The notes: generated by a model not told the origin, from the letters alone. A stretch of 64,000 nucleotides of DNA from Spirosoma taeanense (GCF_013127955.1 NZ_CP053435.1:2914001-2978000), one strand, 5' to 3'. Counted from the first letter of the stretch, positions 1-8,652 are shown. Program-made: numbers and translations.

Positions 1-2
1 GG

Positions 3-197
3 CAGAGTAGCCCAGCAAAAACGACGGTTTATTCAGATGCAGGCAGCACAGTTATAACAAAAATTGCTTGGATTAACAAGCTTAATAGCCAAAACTTCCC
101 ATCTGAAATTCAGATTGTTTTCGACACAGATGTTAATACTACGTCTCCCAAACAACAGAAATTTAATTATAAACTTACTTATAATAATTGCCAATGA
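3..197 (+). CDS. 3' end of a gene cut by the window edge, unknown function
   Basis: One frame is open from the first bases of the window to a TGA at 195-197 and gives about 64 residues with no start codon visible. The peptide is rich in Thr, Ser, Asn and Ile (for example VYSDAGSTVITKIAWINKLN) and ends in NYKLTYNNCQ, a composition typical of secreted or beta-rich proteins, but I do not recognise the family. It is AT-rich like the TPR gene downstream, so both may belong to the same acquired segment. The open frame and the AT-rich context are seen; that it is a real gene tail is inferred, because 64 codons could stay open by chance. Confidence 0.5.
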   Translation, partial: QSSPAKTTVYSDAGSTVITKIAWINKLNSQNFPSEIQIVFDTDVNTTSPKQQKFNYKLTYNNCQ

Positions 198-209
198 TAG
201 ATTAAACAA

Positions 210-340
210 CTCCCGGTGACAGGGAGCACGTCCCGAAGAAAAGTAGGCAGCCCAACTGACAAAGGGTGTAAAGGTAGCAGGCAACTCGCCCGTTTTGAGT
301 ATTTTGCTTACCATCAGCCCTTTGGGGTGTTAGGTGCGAG
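210..340 (+). repeat. Imperfect repeat, copy A (about 130 bp)
   Basis: This stretch aligns by eye with 2928-3057 in the same orientation. Shared blocks, in order, are TCCCGGYGACAGG, a CGYCCC block, GCAGCCCAAC, ACAAGGGT or AAAGGGT followed by AAAGGT, and CATCAGCCCT before TGTTRGG. The two copies bracket the TPR gene. Neither copy keeps a convincing reading frame across its full length, so I treat it as a dispersed non-coding repeat or a decayed element. A weaker third match to the first 27 bases of copy B lies at about 364-390. Confidence 0.55.
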
Positions 341-402
341 TTCATAAACTGCTTCAAATTCTAGCTTCCGGGCGACAATTTGAACGCCCCGCTTGGGAAG
401 GT

Positions 403-732
403 TTATTCTTCCATTTCGGCGTTTCGGTTGACAGGTTGTACGTCCAAGAGGTCAGGTTTTTTGTTTGTTTGGCGGGTTGCGGCTGACACGAGAAACGCTC
501 CCGTTAGGCAAATAATAATGTAGCAGGCGAGCAACCAACTACCCAAAAGTGAGCTGGAAACGGGTTGAGTTAGATATGAGCGATATAGTGAAAGAGAGTA
601 ATACGGCTGAGCTTGAGTGGGGAACGATACGGGAGTATTCTTATATCTATGATTTATTATATTTAATAATTTAGGACGAATGAGTGTATTGTCTATTGTG
701 ACGATCAAATGAAAAAATGATATAGTAGGCAT
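403..732 (-). CDS. Possible small membrane protein, doubtful
   Basis: A 109-codon frame on the minus strand contains one hydrophobic stretch (LLGSWLLACYIIICLTGAFL) followed by a polar tail ending in NRNAEMEE, which is the layout of a small single-span membrane protein. The frame starts only 13 bp from the start of the divergent TPR gene, leaving almost no room for either promoter, and the N-terminal third looks non-coding. A shorter version starting nearer the hydrophobic stretch from a non-ATG codon is possible. No family is recognised. It may instead be a chance frame in the spacer between the truncated first gene and the TPR gene. Confidence 0.25.
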   Translation of the reverse strand: MPTISFFHLIVTIDNTLIRPKLLNIINHRYKNTPVSFPTQAQPYYSLSLYRSYLTQPVSSSLLGSWLLACYIIICLTGAFLVSAATRQTNKKPDLLDVQPVNRNAEMEE

Positions 733-745
733 ATAGGATAATGCT

Positions 746-2776
746 ATGGCAAAAAGGGCAAAAACTACGATGGTGGCTGGCTTATATCGTCTTGGCTCAA
801 TACTTTTTGCTAATACTAATAGAGCAAAAAGTATAACAAAGGCTAATTCTAAGCTAGACCGGCTTAAAGAACGTCTTAGCCAATTAAGATCTATTGTTAT
901 TAGTACAGTGCTTATTATAGTTATATGTGTAATTGTTCATATGATATGGAGAGAGGTAAATAAAAACTATATAATTTTCGATTCTATCGAAGTACCTGAA
1001 GAATTAGTTACTCAAGGATATACAGGAACTGTGGTTGCAAGATACCTTATAGATGAGATAAATAGGATAAAATATGTCGCTGAAGACTCTGTAAAATACA
1101 CATTAAATCCACGGCTGGATATAGTAACGATCGGAGTATATAATGATATACCCGATTTGAATTTTGAAGTATCTGAAACAAAAATTTCCTTTTCATCTAT
1201 AATAAATTTTTTTAGAATATACTTTAACAAAGAGAGGCTTAATGTAAGTGGCAATATTTTAATTAAAGATAAAAACGTAGAAATTATTTGTAGATATAAA
1301 AGTGAAACTTTTCAGGCCAAAGTTTCTGTTGATTCAGTTCGTATTGGGATTAATTTAGTCGCATTAGAATTATTCAAAAAACTCAAACCAATTACTATAG
1401 CTAACTATTACTATGCCAAAAATAATTTTGCTGAAGGAAAAAGGTTTTTGCTAGATAATCTACCTTATCTAGAAACAGGCGACAGATCGGAAGCTTATTT
1501 GATACTTGGATTAATAGAGAATAGTAAATTGCCTCGTGATACTACAAAATCAAGAGTTTATTTTAATAAGGCTATTCAGGAAAATAGTCAAAATGCTGCT
1601 GCGTATAATAACTTAGGATTGCTCATGCGGGAAAATAAACAGTACATTTTAGCTGAGTCTTGCTTTAAAAATGCTATAAATGCTAATCCTAAGAGCGCAA
1701 GCGCTTATGTAAATTTTGGTTTATTGAGACTATCAAAATTAAATCATAAAGATTCTTTGATGGCGGAAGAATATTTTAATAGTGCTATTGCACAAAATCC
1801 AAATTATTCCTCATATGCATACATTAATCTCGGACTTCTAAAAAAATATCAAGGCGATTCTGATACAGCTGAAAAACTTTTTCAAACAGCTATTGACGTT
1901 GCACCCAGACAAGTTGATGGATATATCAATTTAGGCCTACTCAAAAGAGATGAAGGTCGTTTAGTTGAGGCAGAAGAATTATATACACAAGCAATCAAGC
2001 TGGAGCCTAAAAATTATTTTACGCATAATATTCTAGGTATTTTAAAAAGAGATCAGGGTATTATTGCTGAAGCGGATTCGTTTTTTCGAGTTGCTTTAAA
2101 ATTAGAACCTAAACGACCAGCGTATGCATACAATAATATGGGACATATAAGAAGGGATATGATGCAAAATGTTACGGTCGATTCTATGTATCACCTTTCT
2201 AATAGAGCAAATCCAAAAGCACCCAATTCTGCGGCTTATTTAGGTATAATGGCTGAAGGACGTGGTAATCAATCCTTAGCTAAATACTGGTATAACAAGG
2301 CAATTAAAGTTGATTCTAGTGGTGTCAATGCGTATGTCTATAAAGGATTTCTAGAATTAGATCGCCATAACTACATATCAGCCGAGCAAGAATTAAAGAA
2401 ATCAATTAAACTAAATCCTAATTTTGTAGATGCATTAATTTGTTTGAGCCTTCTCGAGATTGCAAAAGGCAAAGTAGATAGAGCAAACTTGCTACATCGT
2501 AGAGCTATTAATATAAGTCCGACTAATTCTGCTTTTGCTTACAATAGTATTGGTAATTTAAGAAGAGATCAAAAACGTTTTCCTGAGGCCGAAAAAATGT
2601 ATCGCATAACTATTCAAATCAATAATAAATATATATCCGCGTTCAACAATCTTGCTCGCATCAAGGAATTGCAGAATAAGTTAGAAGAGGCAATAATATT
2701 TTATAACAAGGCACTTGCTATCAATCCCAAGGATTTAGAAGCTAGGGCAGGGTTAAAAAGAATAATACGACGATAG
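746..2776 (+). CDS. Membrane-anchored tetratricopeptide repeat protein
   Basis: 676 residues. A basic, Lys/Arg-rich N-terminus (about 1-48) is followed by one transmembrane segment (about 49-68, IVISTVLIIVICVIVHMIW), then a non-repeat region of roughly 150 residues. About twelve TPR units fill residues 240-670, recognisable by repeated A-Y-x-N-L-G-L-L and A-I-x-x-x-P spacing. The basic N-terminus before the span predicts the TPR domain on the outer face of the inner membrane. TPR arrays bind proteins, so this is probably a scaffold; no enzymatic domain is visible. The gene is much more AT-rich than the genes from 3 kb onward and lies between two imperfect direct repeats, which suggests lateral acquisition. 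A weak AGGATAA lies just before the ATG. Confidence 0.8.
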   Translation: MAKRAKTTMVAGLYRLGSILFANTNRAKSITKANSKLDRLKERLSQLRSIVISTVLIIVICVIVHMIWREVNKNYIIFDSIEVPEELVTQGYTGTVVARYLIDEINRIKYVAEDSVKYTLNPRLDIVTIGVYNDIPDLNFEVSETKISFSSIINFFRIYFNKERLNVSGNILIKDKNVEIICRYKSETFQAKVSVDSVRIGINLVALELFKKLKPITIANYYYAKNNFAEGKRFLLDNLPYLETGDRSEAYLILGLIENSKLPRDTTKSRVYFNKAIQENSQNAAAYNNLGLLMRENKQYILAESCFKNAINANPKSASAYVNFGLLRLSKLNHKDSLMAEEYFNSAIAQNPNYSSYAYINLGLLKKYQGDSDTAEKLFQTAIDVAPRQVDGYINLGLLKRDEGRLVEAEELYTQAIKLEPKNYFTHNILGILKRDQGIIAEADSFFRVALKLEPKRPAYAYNNMGHIRRDMMQNVTVDSMYHLSNRANPKAPNSAAYLGIMAEGRGNQSLAKYWYNKAIKVDSSGVNAYVYKGFLELDRHNYISAEQELKKSIKLNPNFVDALICLSLLEIAKGKVDRANLLHRRAINISPTNSAFAYNSIGNLRRDQKRFPEAEKMYRITIQINNKYISAFNNLARIKELQNKLEEAIIFYNKALAINPKDLEARAGLKRIIRR

Positions 2777-2811
2777 GCAGAAGTGGATTTTATTAATCCG
2801 TAAGTAAGCCT

Positions 2812-2880
2812 GTAAAGTTTATGATTGCTCAATATAGCTTGTGAGAAAGTCATGCTATATATGTAAGCTAACGACTTTAC
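2812..2880. other. Nested two-arm palindrome after the TPR gene
   Basis: Two inverted 7-bp pairs share one centre: GTAAAGT (2812-2818) with ACTTTAC (2874-2880), and ATATAGC (2832-2838) with GCTATAT (2854-2860). The unpaired segments between the outer and inner arms are both 13 nt and the central loop is 15 nt, so the layout is exactly symmetrical. There is no T-tract, so it is not an ordinary terminator. It could be a protein-binding dyad, a recombination site or a structured 3' end of the TPR mRNA. Confidence 0.45.
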
Positions 2881-2927
2881 GAACCTGTTCACGTATCAAT
2901 AAGTAGTATCGCTCTGCGTGAGGCTGC

Positions 2928-3057
2928 TTCCCGGCGACAGGCTGCTCGCCCCAGGAGGAGAAGTTGCAGCCCAACGCAGACAAGGGTACAAAGGTCAAGG
3001 CACGTATCTTGCCGTGAATAAAGCGACTCCCATCAGCCCTTGTGGTTGTTGGGCGAA
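2928..3057 (+). repeat. Imperfect repeat, copy B (about 130 bp)
   Basis: Second copy of the repeat seen at 210-340, in the same orientation, about 2.7 kb away. It lies between the TPR gene and the GNAT gene and is more GC-rich than copy A. It marks the point where base composition changes from the AT-rich accessory segment to the ordinary chromosome. No intact reading frame covers it. The rest of 2777-3079 holds only the palindrome described separately. Confidence 0.55.
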
Positions 3058-3079
3058 CTAAATAAATCCTTGTCTACGC

Positions 3080-3406
3080 TCAAAAATCACTGACGTTATA
3101 ATCTTTTGAAACAACCCGGTTCCAGTCGGGGTGGCGTTTGAGGTAGGTGGTTACGAAGGGGCATAGCGGAATGATTTTCAGGTTGTTTCGCTCTACGTAT
3201 TCCAGCACGCTCTGCACGAGCTTCGACCCGACGCCATGCCCCTCCAGGCTGGGGTCTACTTCCGTATGCGTCAGGGCAAGGGTTTCGTCGTCCACTTTCT
3301 GGTAGGCAACAATGGATAGCTTGCCGTCCGTTTTTAGTTCGAAGCGGTGCTGGTGACGGTTATCGCGGACGATGCTTTCATCAGGCGATTTATCGGAAAG
3401 ACTCAT
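3080..3406 (-). CDS. GNAT-family N-acetyltransferase (YidJ/YjdJ-like)
   Basis: 108 residues, the usual length of the short GNAT-fold proteins with an N-acetyltransferase_14-type domain. The acetyl-CoA-binding loop is visible as EGHGVGSKLVQ (about residues 55-65) after the central beta strand LALTHTEVDPS, and the typical C-terminal CPFVTTYLKRHPDW motif is present. Members of this group are small cytoplasmic acetyltransferases, mostly without known substrates. The gene is divergent from the WYL regulator, and the two starts are close enough to share a control region. The family call is firm; the substrate is unknown. Confidence 0.85.
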   Translation of the reverse strand: MSLSDKSPDESIVRDNRHQHRFELKTDGKLSIVAYQKVDDETLALTHTEVDPSLEGHGVGSKLVQSVLEYVERNNLKIIPLCPFVTTYLKRHPDWNRVVSKDYNVSDF

Positions 3407-3501
3407 AGCAGTTGGTATTACGTCCTCTCTCTACTCAAAAAGCCGCTTACTTGTTTAGCCGTTTGGGTTATTTTCGCCTTCGATTTCAGCCCTTACATGC
3501 C

Positions 3502-4446
3502 ATGAACCGCCTTGACCGCCTGACCGCCATCCTGATTCATCTGCAAACCAAGCGGGTTGTCCGGGCGCAGGAGCTAGCCGAACGCTTCGGTATCAGCCTC
3601 AGGACGGTTTACCGCGATGTGCGGTCGCTCGAAGAAGCGGGCGTGCCCATCGGCGCCGAAGCGGGCGTCGGTTATTTCCTAACCGACTACCATTTGCCGC
3701 CGGTCATGCTGACCAATGCCGAAGCCAGTGCGCTACTGCTGGGGGCCAAACTAATTGAAAAATGGACCGATCAGTCGGTGCGGACGGCCTTCGAATCGGC
3801 TCTGTTCAAGATCAAGTCGGTGCTGAAACGCGCCGATCAGGAGCATCTGGACGACCTCGCACCGAATGTGGACGTATCGAAACCCGTCCGGGACCAACCC
3901 TATGCCGATGGGCTGCTCGTTACGTTACAGCAGGCCATTGCCCGCCACCACGTTCTTGACCTGCAATACCATTCGCTGTATAACGACGCCGAAACCCGTC
4001 GCGAAGTTGAGCCGGTTGGGCTGTGTCATTACAGCATGAACTGGCACCTCATCGGCTTTTGCCGCACCCGTCAGGATTACCGCGACTTTCGGGTTGACCG
4101 CATCCGCGAGCTAACCGGTACGGGCCAGCGATTCAGTCGGCGCGAGCGGCTGACGTTGCAGGAATACCTCGACCGCGTGGGCAACAGCGATCGCCCCTCG
4201 GTGGCCGTTACGCTGGTGTTCCAGAAGAAAGCGACCCGCTACATGCAGGAGCAGAAGCACTATTTCGGCTTCCAGGGCGAGGAAACCGTGGGTGACTGCG
4301 TCCGGATGCAGTTTCTGACGCCTTACGTCGAAGGACTGGCCCGGTGGCTGCTCATGTTCGGCAATCAGGTGACCATCGAGCAGCCCGATCTGCTCCGCAC
4401 GATGATGCAGCGGCTGGTAGAAGAAGTCCAGACGCATTACGCCTGA
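3502..4446 (+). CDS. YafY-type WYL-domain transcriptional regulator
   Basis: A 314-residue DNA-binding regulator. The N-terminus MNRLDRLTAILIHLQ leads into an HTH_11 winged helix (LAERFGISLRTVYRDVRSLE, about residues 22-41), and a WYL domain covers about 140-230 (LQYHSLYND, HWHLIGFCRTRQDYRDFRVDRI). Family members sense small ligands or nucleic acid through the WYL domain. The frame stays open upstream to 3412, but the family normally begins at MNRxxRL, so ATG 3502 is chosen. It is divergent from the GNAT gene and convergent with gcdH, 10 bp apart. Its target is not evident; autoregulation or control of the GNAT gene is plausible from the divergent layout. Confidence 0.88.
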   Translation: MNRLDRLTAILIHLQTKRVVRAQELAERFGISLRTVYRDVRSLEEAGVPIGAEAGVGYFLTDYHLPPVMLTNAEASALLLGAKLIEKWTDQSVRTAFESALFKIKSVLKRADQEHLDDLAPNVDVSKPVRDQPYADGLLVTLQQAIARHHVLDLQYHSLYNDAETRREVEPVGLCHYSMNWHLIGFCRTRQDYRDFRVDRIRELTGTGQRFSRRERLTLQEYLDRVGNSDRPSVAVTLVFQKKATRYMQEQKHYFGFQGEETVGDCVRMQFLTPYVEGLARWLLMFGNQVTIEQPDLLRTMMQRLVEEVQTHYA

Positions 4447-4456
4447 CATCGCCGTA

Positions 4457-5665
4457 TTATTTATACGCCGGAATCCCGGTGATGTCGGCCCCCAGAATCA
4501 GCAGGTGGATGTCGTGCGTGCCTTCGTAGGTGCTGACCGATTCGAGGTTCATCAGGTGCCGCATGACCGGATACTCGCCCGAAATCCCCATAGCCCCGAG
4601 AATCTGCCGGGCCTCCCGCGCGATCCGTAACGCCATCTCGACGTTGTTACGCTTGGCGAGTGAAATCTGCGCAGTGGTCGCTTTCTCCTCGTTTTTGAGC
4701 ATCCCCAACCGCCAGCACAAGAGCTGCGCCTGGGTAATGTCGGTCAGCATCTCGGCCAGCTTCTTCTGAATTAACTGAAAACTGGCGATGGGCTTGTTGA
4801 ACTGAACGCGTTCGAGGGCGTACCGCCGGGCTACTTCATAGCACTCCATGGCGGCTCCCAGCGAGCCCCAGCTAATGCCGTAGCGGGCCTGATCGAGACA
4901 TTTGATGGCGCTTTTCAGGCCAAAAGCTTCAGGCAGCAGGTTTTCTTTCGGCACCCGCACGTCCTGAAATACCAGTTCGCCGGTGGTGCTGGCGCGTAAC
5001 GACCATTTGTTCTCGATTGCGTTGGTCGAAAAGCCTTCCATGTCCCGCTCCACAATCAGCGCCCGAACTTTGCCCTGATCGTTTTTCGCCCAGACGATCG
5101 CAATATCGGCGATGGGCGCGTTGGTAATCCAGAGTTTGGCGCCGTTGAGCAGGTAGTAGTCGCTGCGCTCGATGAAGTTCGTTTCCATACTGCCGGGGTC
5201 GGAGCCGTGGTTGGCTTCGGTCAGGCCGAAGCAGCCCAGCAGTTCACCTGTCGCCAGCCGGGGCAGGTATTTTTCGCGCTGCTCTTCGGACCCAAACGCC
5301 CAGATCGGGTACATGACCAGCGAACTCTGCACCGACACACAGGAGCGCATACCCGAGTCGCCCCGTTCCAGCTCCTGCGTCATCAGGCCGTAGGAAATCT
5401 GATCCAGGCCGCCCCCGCCGTATTTTGTGGGGATAGTAGCACCAAAAACACCGATCTGGCCAAACTTCGTGACCAGATGCCGGGGAAACTCGGCCCGCTG
5501 GGCACAGTCTTCGACAATAGGCGTGATCTCACGCTTGACAAAATCGCGCACGGCCGACCGAACGAGTTTATGTTCAGCCGTCAGCAGATCGTCGAGCTGG
5601 TAGAAATCCGGCGACTCAAACGAGTCGACCTTGTTGCGGGGCAGGGTTGTGAGGACGGTTTGCAT
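4457..5665 (-). CDS. gcdH: Glutaryl-CoA dehydrogenase
   Basis: 402 residues, standard length for an acyl-CoA dehydrogenase. It catalyses oxidation and decarboxylation of glutaryl-CoA to crotonyl-CoA in lysine and tryptophan breakdown, with FAD as cofactor. Features that point to the glutaryl type are RSCVSVQSSLVMYPI (about 107-121), in which the Arg corresponds to the substrate carboxylate-binding Arg of the human enzyme, LLGCFGLTEANHGSDPGSME, and YEGTHDIHLLILG with catalytic Glu at about 381. The start MQTVLTTLP is the only good ATG. It is convergent with the WYL regulator and divergent from the FAD oxidoreductase. No other lysine-degradation gene is adjacent, so the pathway assignment rests on sequence alone. 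Confidence 0.9.
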   Translation of the reverse strand: MQTVLTTLPRNKVDSFESPDFYQLDDLLTAEHKLVRSAVRDFVKREITPIVEDCAQRAEFPRHLVTKFGQIGVFGATIPTKYGGGGLDQISYGLMTQELERGDSGMRSCVSVQSSLVMYPIWAFGSEEQREKYLPRLATGELLGCFGLTEANHGSDPGSMETNFIERSDYYLLNGAKLWITNAPIADIAIVWAKNDQGKVRALIVERDMEGFSTNAIENKWSLRASTTGELVFQDVRVPKENLLPEAFGLKSAIKCLDQARYGISWGSLGAAMECYEVARRYALERVQFNKPIASFQLIQKKLAEMLTDITQAQLLCWRLGMLKNEEKATTAQISLAKRNNVEMALRIAREARQILGAMGISGEYPVMRHLMNLESVSTYEGTHDIHLLILGADITGIPAYK

Positions 5666-5867
5666 ACCGATTTAACTCCAAACCGGTCGGCTTGTTGGCT
5701 ACAAGGCCATTTTTTGCCCGTCTCCAGCTTAAATCAGGCTACTTTTTACGCTGAAGCCCGCGAAACACACTGGCACGAACCCAAACCCGGAGCTGTCTGT
5801 TACTCCTGGGAGACGTTTATTGATTGTATGTATTCCCTGCCGGATAAACACCGGCCCTGATTGGTTC

Positions 5868-7436
5868 ATGATTCATCAACTTTCACTTACCCTTACGCCC
5901 GAACAGGCTTACGACGACCTGGCTTTTCAGGCCGAGGCCCTTCGTTCCCTTCGCCTTCCTGCCAGCAGTCCGGCTGTAGTTCGCAAACGCCGGCAGTCTA
6001 TCGATGCCCGTGGTCGGCAGATTCGGGTTCATGTCGACGCCGAGGTGTTTGTCGGCGAAACTCCTCCCCCACTCATCCGGTATCAGAAACCCCAGACCGA
6101 TGTCAGCCAGGCCCGACAGGCCATTGTGGTTGGTGCGGGGCCGGCGGGCCTGTTTGCGGCTCTGAGGCTCATTGAACTGGGTGTAAAACCCATTGTGCTC
6201 GAACGCGGCAGCGACGTACGCGCCCGCCGACGCGATCTGGCGGCTATCAACAAAGATCATATTGTCAACCCCGAGTCGAACTACTGTTTTGGCGAGGGCG
6301 GGGCCGGTACGTACTCCGACGGCAAGCTTTACACCCGTTCGACCAAGCGGGGCGACGTTCGGCGGATTCTGGAGATTTTTGTGGCCCACGGCGCTACCGA
6401 TCAGATTCTGGTGGATGCTCACCCGCACATTGGTACCAACAAACTCCCCGGCGTGGTGGCCGACCTCCGCGAGAGCATCCTCCGGGCCGGTGGCGAAGTT
6501 CGCTTCGATACGAAAGTAACCGACCTGATTCTGGTGAATGGCGAGCTGAAAGGCGTCGTTACGGCCACCGGCGAGGAGCTGAACGGCATCGGGGTCATTC
6601 TGGCAACGGGCCATTCAGCGCGGGATATTTTTCACCTGCTCCAGGAACGTAACGTTCGGATTGAGGCCAAGCCTTTCGCCATGGGTGTTCGCATTGAGCA
6701 TCAGCAGTCTCTGATCGATCAGTTCCAGTACCATCAGCCCGACCGGGGCGACTATCTGCCGGCGGCTTCGTATAGTTTAGTCACCCAGACGCGTTTCAAC
6801 GGGGTAGAACGGGGCGTTTTTTCGTTTTGTATGTGTCCGGGCGGGTTTATCGTTCCGGCCGCCACGGCCCCCGGCGAACTGGTTGTCAATGGGATGTCGC
6901 CTTCGCGCCGGGACTCGAAATACGCCAATTCAGGGCTGGTTGTGGCCATTACCGATACCGACCTGAAGCCGTATGCCGACGAGGGACCGCTGGCGGGGCT
7001 GGCGCTGCAGCAGGATCTGGAACGCTGGGCCTGCCGCATGGGCGGTAATAACCAGACGGCTCCGGCCCAGCGCGTGGCCGACTTTGTGGAGGGTCGCGTA
7101 TCGGGTGAACTGCTGCCAACGTCCTACCAGCCCGGTCTGGCATCGGTCGATATGGCGGATGTGCTGCCTGATCACATTGCCCAGCCCCTGCGGCAGGGTT
7201 TACGCGATTTCGGCCGGAAAATGCGGGGGTATCTGAGCAACGACGGACAGGTGATCGGTGTGGAAAGCCGAACCTCGTCGCCGGTACGTATTCCGCGCGA
7301 CCGCGACACCTGCGAACACGTAGAGGTTCGGCGGCTGTTTCCGTGTGGCGAGGGCGCGGGCTACGCGGGCGGGATTGTCTCGGCGGCTATGGACGGCGAG
7401 CGCTGCGCCGAACAACTTGTGCATCTGTATAAATGA
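5868..7436 (+). CDS. FAD-dependent oxidoreductase of the COG2509 type
   Basis: About 522 residues from the ATG at 5868 (MIHQLSLTLTPEQAY). The frame extends 16 codons further upstream, but that extension looks like leader sequence. An N-terminal domain of about 90 residues precedes the dinucleotide-binding fold AIVVGAGPAGLFAALRLIE, followed by VLERG. Further motifs are CFGEGGAGTYSDGKLYTR, ILATGHSARD and a C-terminal second FAD contact (FPCGEGAGYAGGIVSAAMDG). This is a widespread cytoplasmic flavoprotein family often labelled uncharacterised dehydrogenase; its substrate is not known. A Nudix CoA pyrophosphatase gene follows on the same strand after about 75 bp, so the two may be co-transcribed. 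Confidence 0.85.
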   Translation: MIHQLSLTLTPEQAYDDLAFQAEALRSLRLPASSPAVVRKRRQSIDARGRQIRVHVDAEVFVGETPPPLIRYQKPQTDVSQARQAIVVGAGPAGLFAALRLIELGVKPIVLERGSDVRARRRDLAAINKDHIVNPESNYCFGEGGAGTYSDGKLYTRSTKRGDVRRILEIFVAHGATDQILVDAHPHIGTNKLPGVVADLRESILRAGGEVRFDTKVTDLILVNGELKGVVTATGEELNGIGVILATGHSARDIFHLLQERNVRIEAKPFAMGVRIEHQQSLIDQFQYHQPDRGDYLPAASYSLVTQTRFNGVERGVFSFCMCPGGFIVPAATAPGELVVNGMSPSRRDSKYANSGLVVAITDTDLKPYADEGPLAGLALQQDLERWACRMGGNNQTAPAQRVADFVEGRVSGELLPTSYQPGLASVDMADVLPDHIAQPLRQGLRDFGRKMRGYLSNDGQVIGVESRTSSPVRIPRDRDTCEHVEVRRLFPCGEGAGYAGGIVSAAMDGERCAEQLVHLYK

Positions 7437-7511
7437 GGTTTGGTTTTCGGTTTGTAGTTTACGGCCCTGATTCGGCGAGCCACTACCGAAAACGGAAGAC
7501 CGGAAACCACT

Positions 7512-8153
7512 ATGATCGACACCTCCTTCCAGACCTTTACTGAACACCTCCGGCAGCGGTTGCAGGAGCCGCTGCCGGGCGAAGCAGCCCATCAGAAAAT
7601 GGCGTCGACGGCCCGTTACCGGCTCGGGATCAGGCCCAATGAACGTACGCGTCGGTCGGCGGTACTGATCTGTTTTTACCCTTATCAGAATTCAATCTAT
7701 CTGCCACTGATCCTGCGTCCGCAGTACGACGGCGTTCATGCGGGGCAGATGGCCTTTCCGGGCGGACGCATGGAGCGAATCGACGAAAACCTGACCCGTA
7801 CGGCCCTACGCGAAGCTCAGGAAGAGGTGGGCATCCGCGTGTCGGACGTAAAAGTGCTGGGGTTACTGACCGAGCTGTTCATTCCGCCGAGTAACTTCTA
7901 TGTGCAGCCGGTGGTAGGCGTTCTCCCCTACCGGCCCGATTTTTACCCGGACCCCCACGAGGTCGAAGCGGTGGTGGAAGTAGACCTGCAGACGCTGCTC
8001 GACGAAACCATCGTCGGCGACAGCCAGATCGAGGTGCGCGGGGTAATGGTCGATGCCCCCTTTTACCAGATCGAGGGCTACCGCGTCTGGGGTGCTACGG
8101 CCATGATGATCAGCGAGCTGCTGATGGTGATGGGATCAATCACGCCCTCCTAG
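7512..8153 (+). CDS. Nudix CoA pyrophosphatase (NudL-like)
   Basis: 213 residues. The Nudix box GGRMERIDENLTRTALREAQ plus EEVGI lies at about 89-113, preceded by LILRPQYDGVHAGQMAFPGG, the extra motif characteristic of the NudL/CoAse branch. Such enzymes hydrolyse CoA and acyl-CoA to phosphopantetheine and 3',5'-ADP, recycling oxidised CoA. The position downstream of a flavoprotein and close to gcdH fits a loose link with CoA metabolism but proves nothing. A bidirectional terminator follows. Family assignment is firm; CoA specificity is from motif recall. Confidence 0.85.
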   Translation: MIDTSFQTFTEHLRQRLQEPLPGEAAHQKMASTARYRLGIRPNERTRRSAVLICFYPYQNSIYLPLILRPQYDGVHAGQMAFPGGRMERIDENLTRTALREAQEEVGIRVSDVKVLGLLTELFIPPSNFYVQPVVGVLPYRPDFYPDPHEVEAVVEVDLQTLLDETIVGDSQIEVRGVMVDAPFYQIEGYRVWGATAMMISELLMVMGSITPS

Positions 8154-8187
8154 CTCCCAAACCCGTAGCTGATTGACTTACCCTCAT

Positions 8188-8219
8188 AAAAAAAGCCACC
8201 TGACAGGCAGATGGCTTTT
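8188..8219. terminator. Bidirectional rho-independent terminator
   Basis: AAAGCCACCTG pairs with CAGATGGCTTT around a short loop with one mismatch, flanked by an A-run on the left and a T-run on the right. It serves the Nudix gene on the plus strand and the small secreted-protein gene on the minus strand, which converge here. Confidence 0.85.
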
Positions 8220-8239
8220 GAACCAGGCGATACACGCGC

Positions 8240-8626
8240 TTAATCGCCGATCCCAGTTGACTTATCGGGCCGAATCGTCTTCTTCCGGGTGATGGTGTCG
8301 GGCGAAGCAGCCTGAAACGGACGCTGGATTTTATAATTCCGAACCGTTACGTCCTGAACAGGCGTATGGTCGACCGTGACACCCCCACTGGGTTGCTGGA
8401 AAGGTACCTGCTTTTTATAGTCGGCCAGACGCGCATCCCCCGGCGCCGGTTGCCGGACAGATACCCCTTCACTGGCTTCCCAGCGCCGGGCGGCCGCGGC
8501 TTTGTTAGGGTGTTTATAGTTATGAGTCGAATAGGTCGGATCGTTACGTAGTTTCCGGTCGTCCTGAGCCTGCCCGGACAAGGCCAGCAGGCATAGACCT
8601 GTTAGTAGTGAAAGTACCGTTTTCAT
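8240..8626 (-). CDS. Small secreted protein, unknown function
   Basis: 128 residues from MKTVLSLLTGLCLLALSGQAQ, a clear signal peptide; an in-frame TTG start 16 codons upstream is ignored because it would bury the signal. The mature part is basic and rich in Pro, Lys and Asp with repeated short motifs (YKHPNKAAAARR, DYKKQVPFQQP, NYKIQRPFQAASP). The last two, spaced about 30 residues apart, look like an internal duplication. No domain is recognised; it is probably periplasmic or surface-attached. A good TACTTTTG promoter element lies 27 bp upstream of the start, so it is likely an independent transcription unit. Confidence 0.7.
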   Translation of the reverse strand: MKTVLSLLTGLCLLALSGQAQDDRKLRNDPTYSTHNYKHPNKAAAARRWEASEGVSVRQPAPGDARLADYKKQVPFQQPSGGVTVDHTPVQDVTVRNYKIQRPFQAASPDTITRKKTIRPDKSTGIGD

Positions 8627-8652
8627 AGCGATTCTGTGGTTTTGTTGTACGA

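Noticed and set aside
33..314. 93-codon minus-strand frame across repeat A
   Set aside because: It runs antisense through the truncated first gene and the repeat, and repeat B keeps no matching frame.
2701..2892. Minus-strand frame at the end of the TPR gene
   Set aside because: It overlaps the real TPR gene end and the palindrome and has no promoter or family similarity.
5207..5860. 217-codon plus-strand frame opposite gcdH
   Set aside because: Shadow of a strongly supported gene, with composition typical of antisense translation of GC-rich codons.
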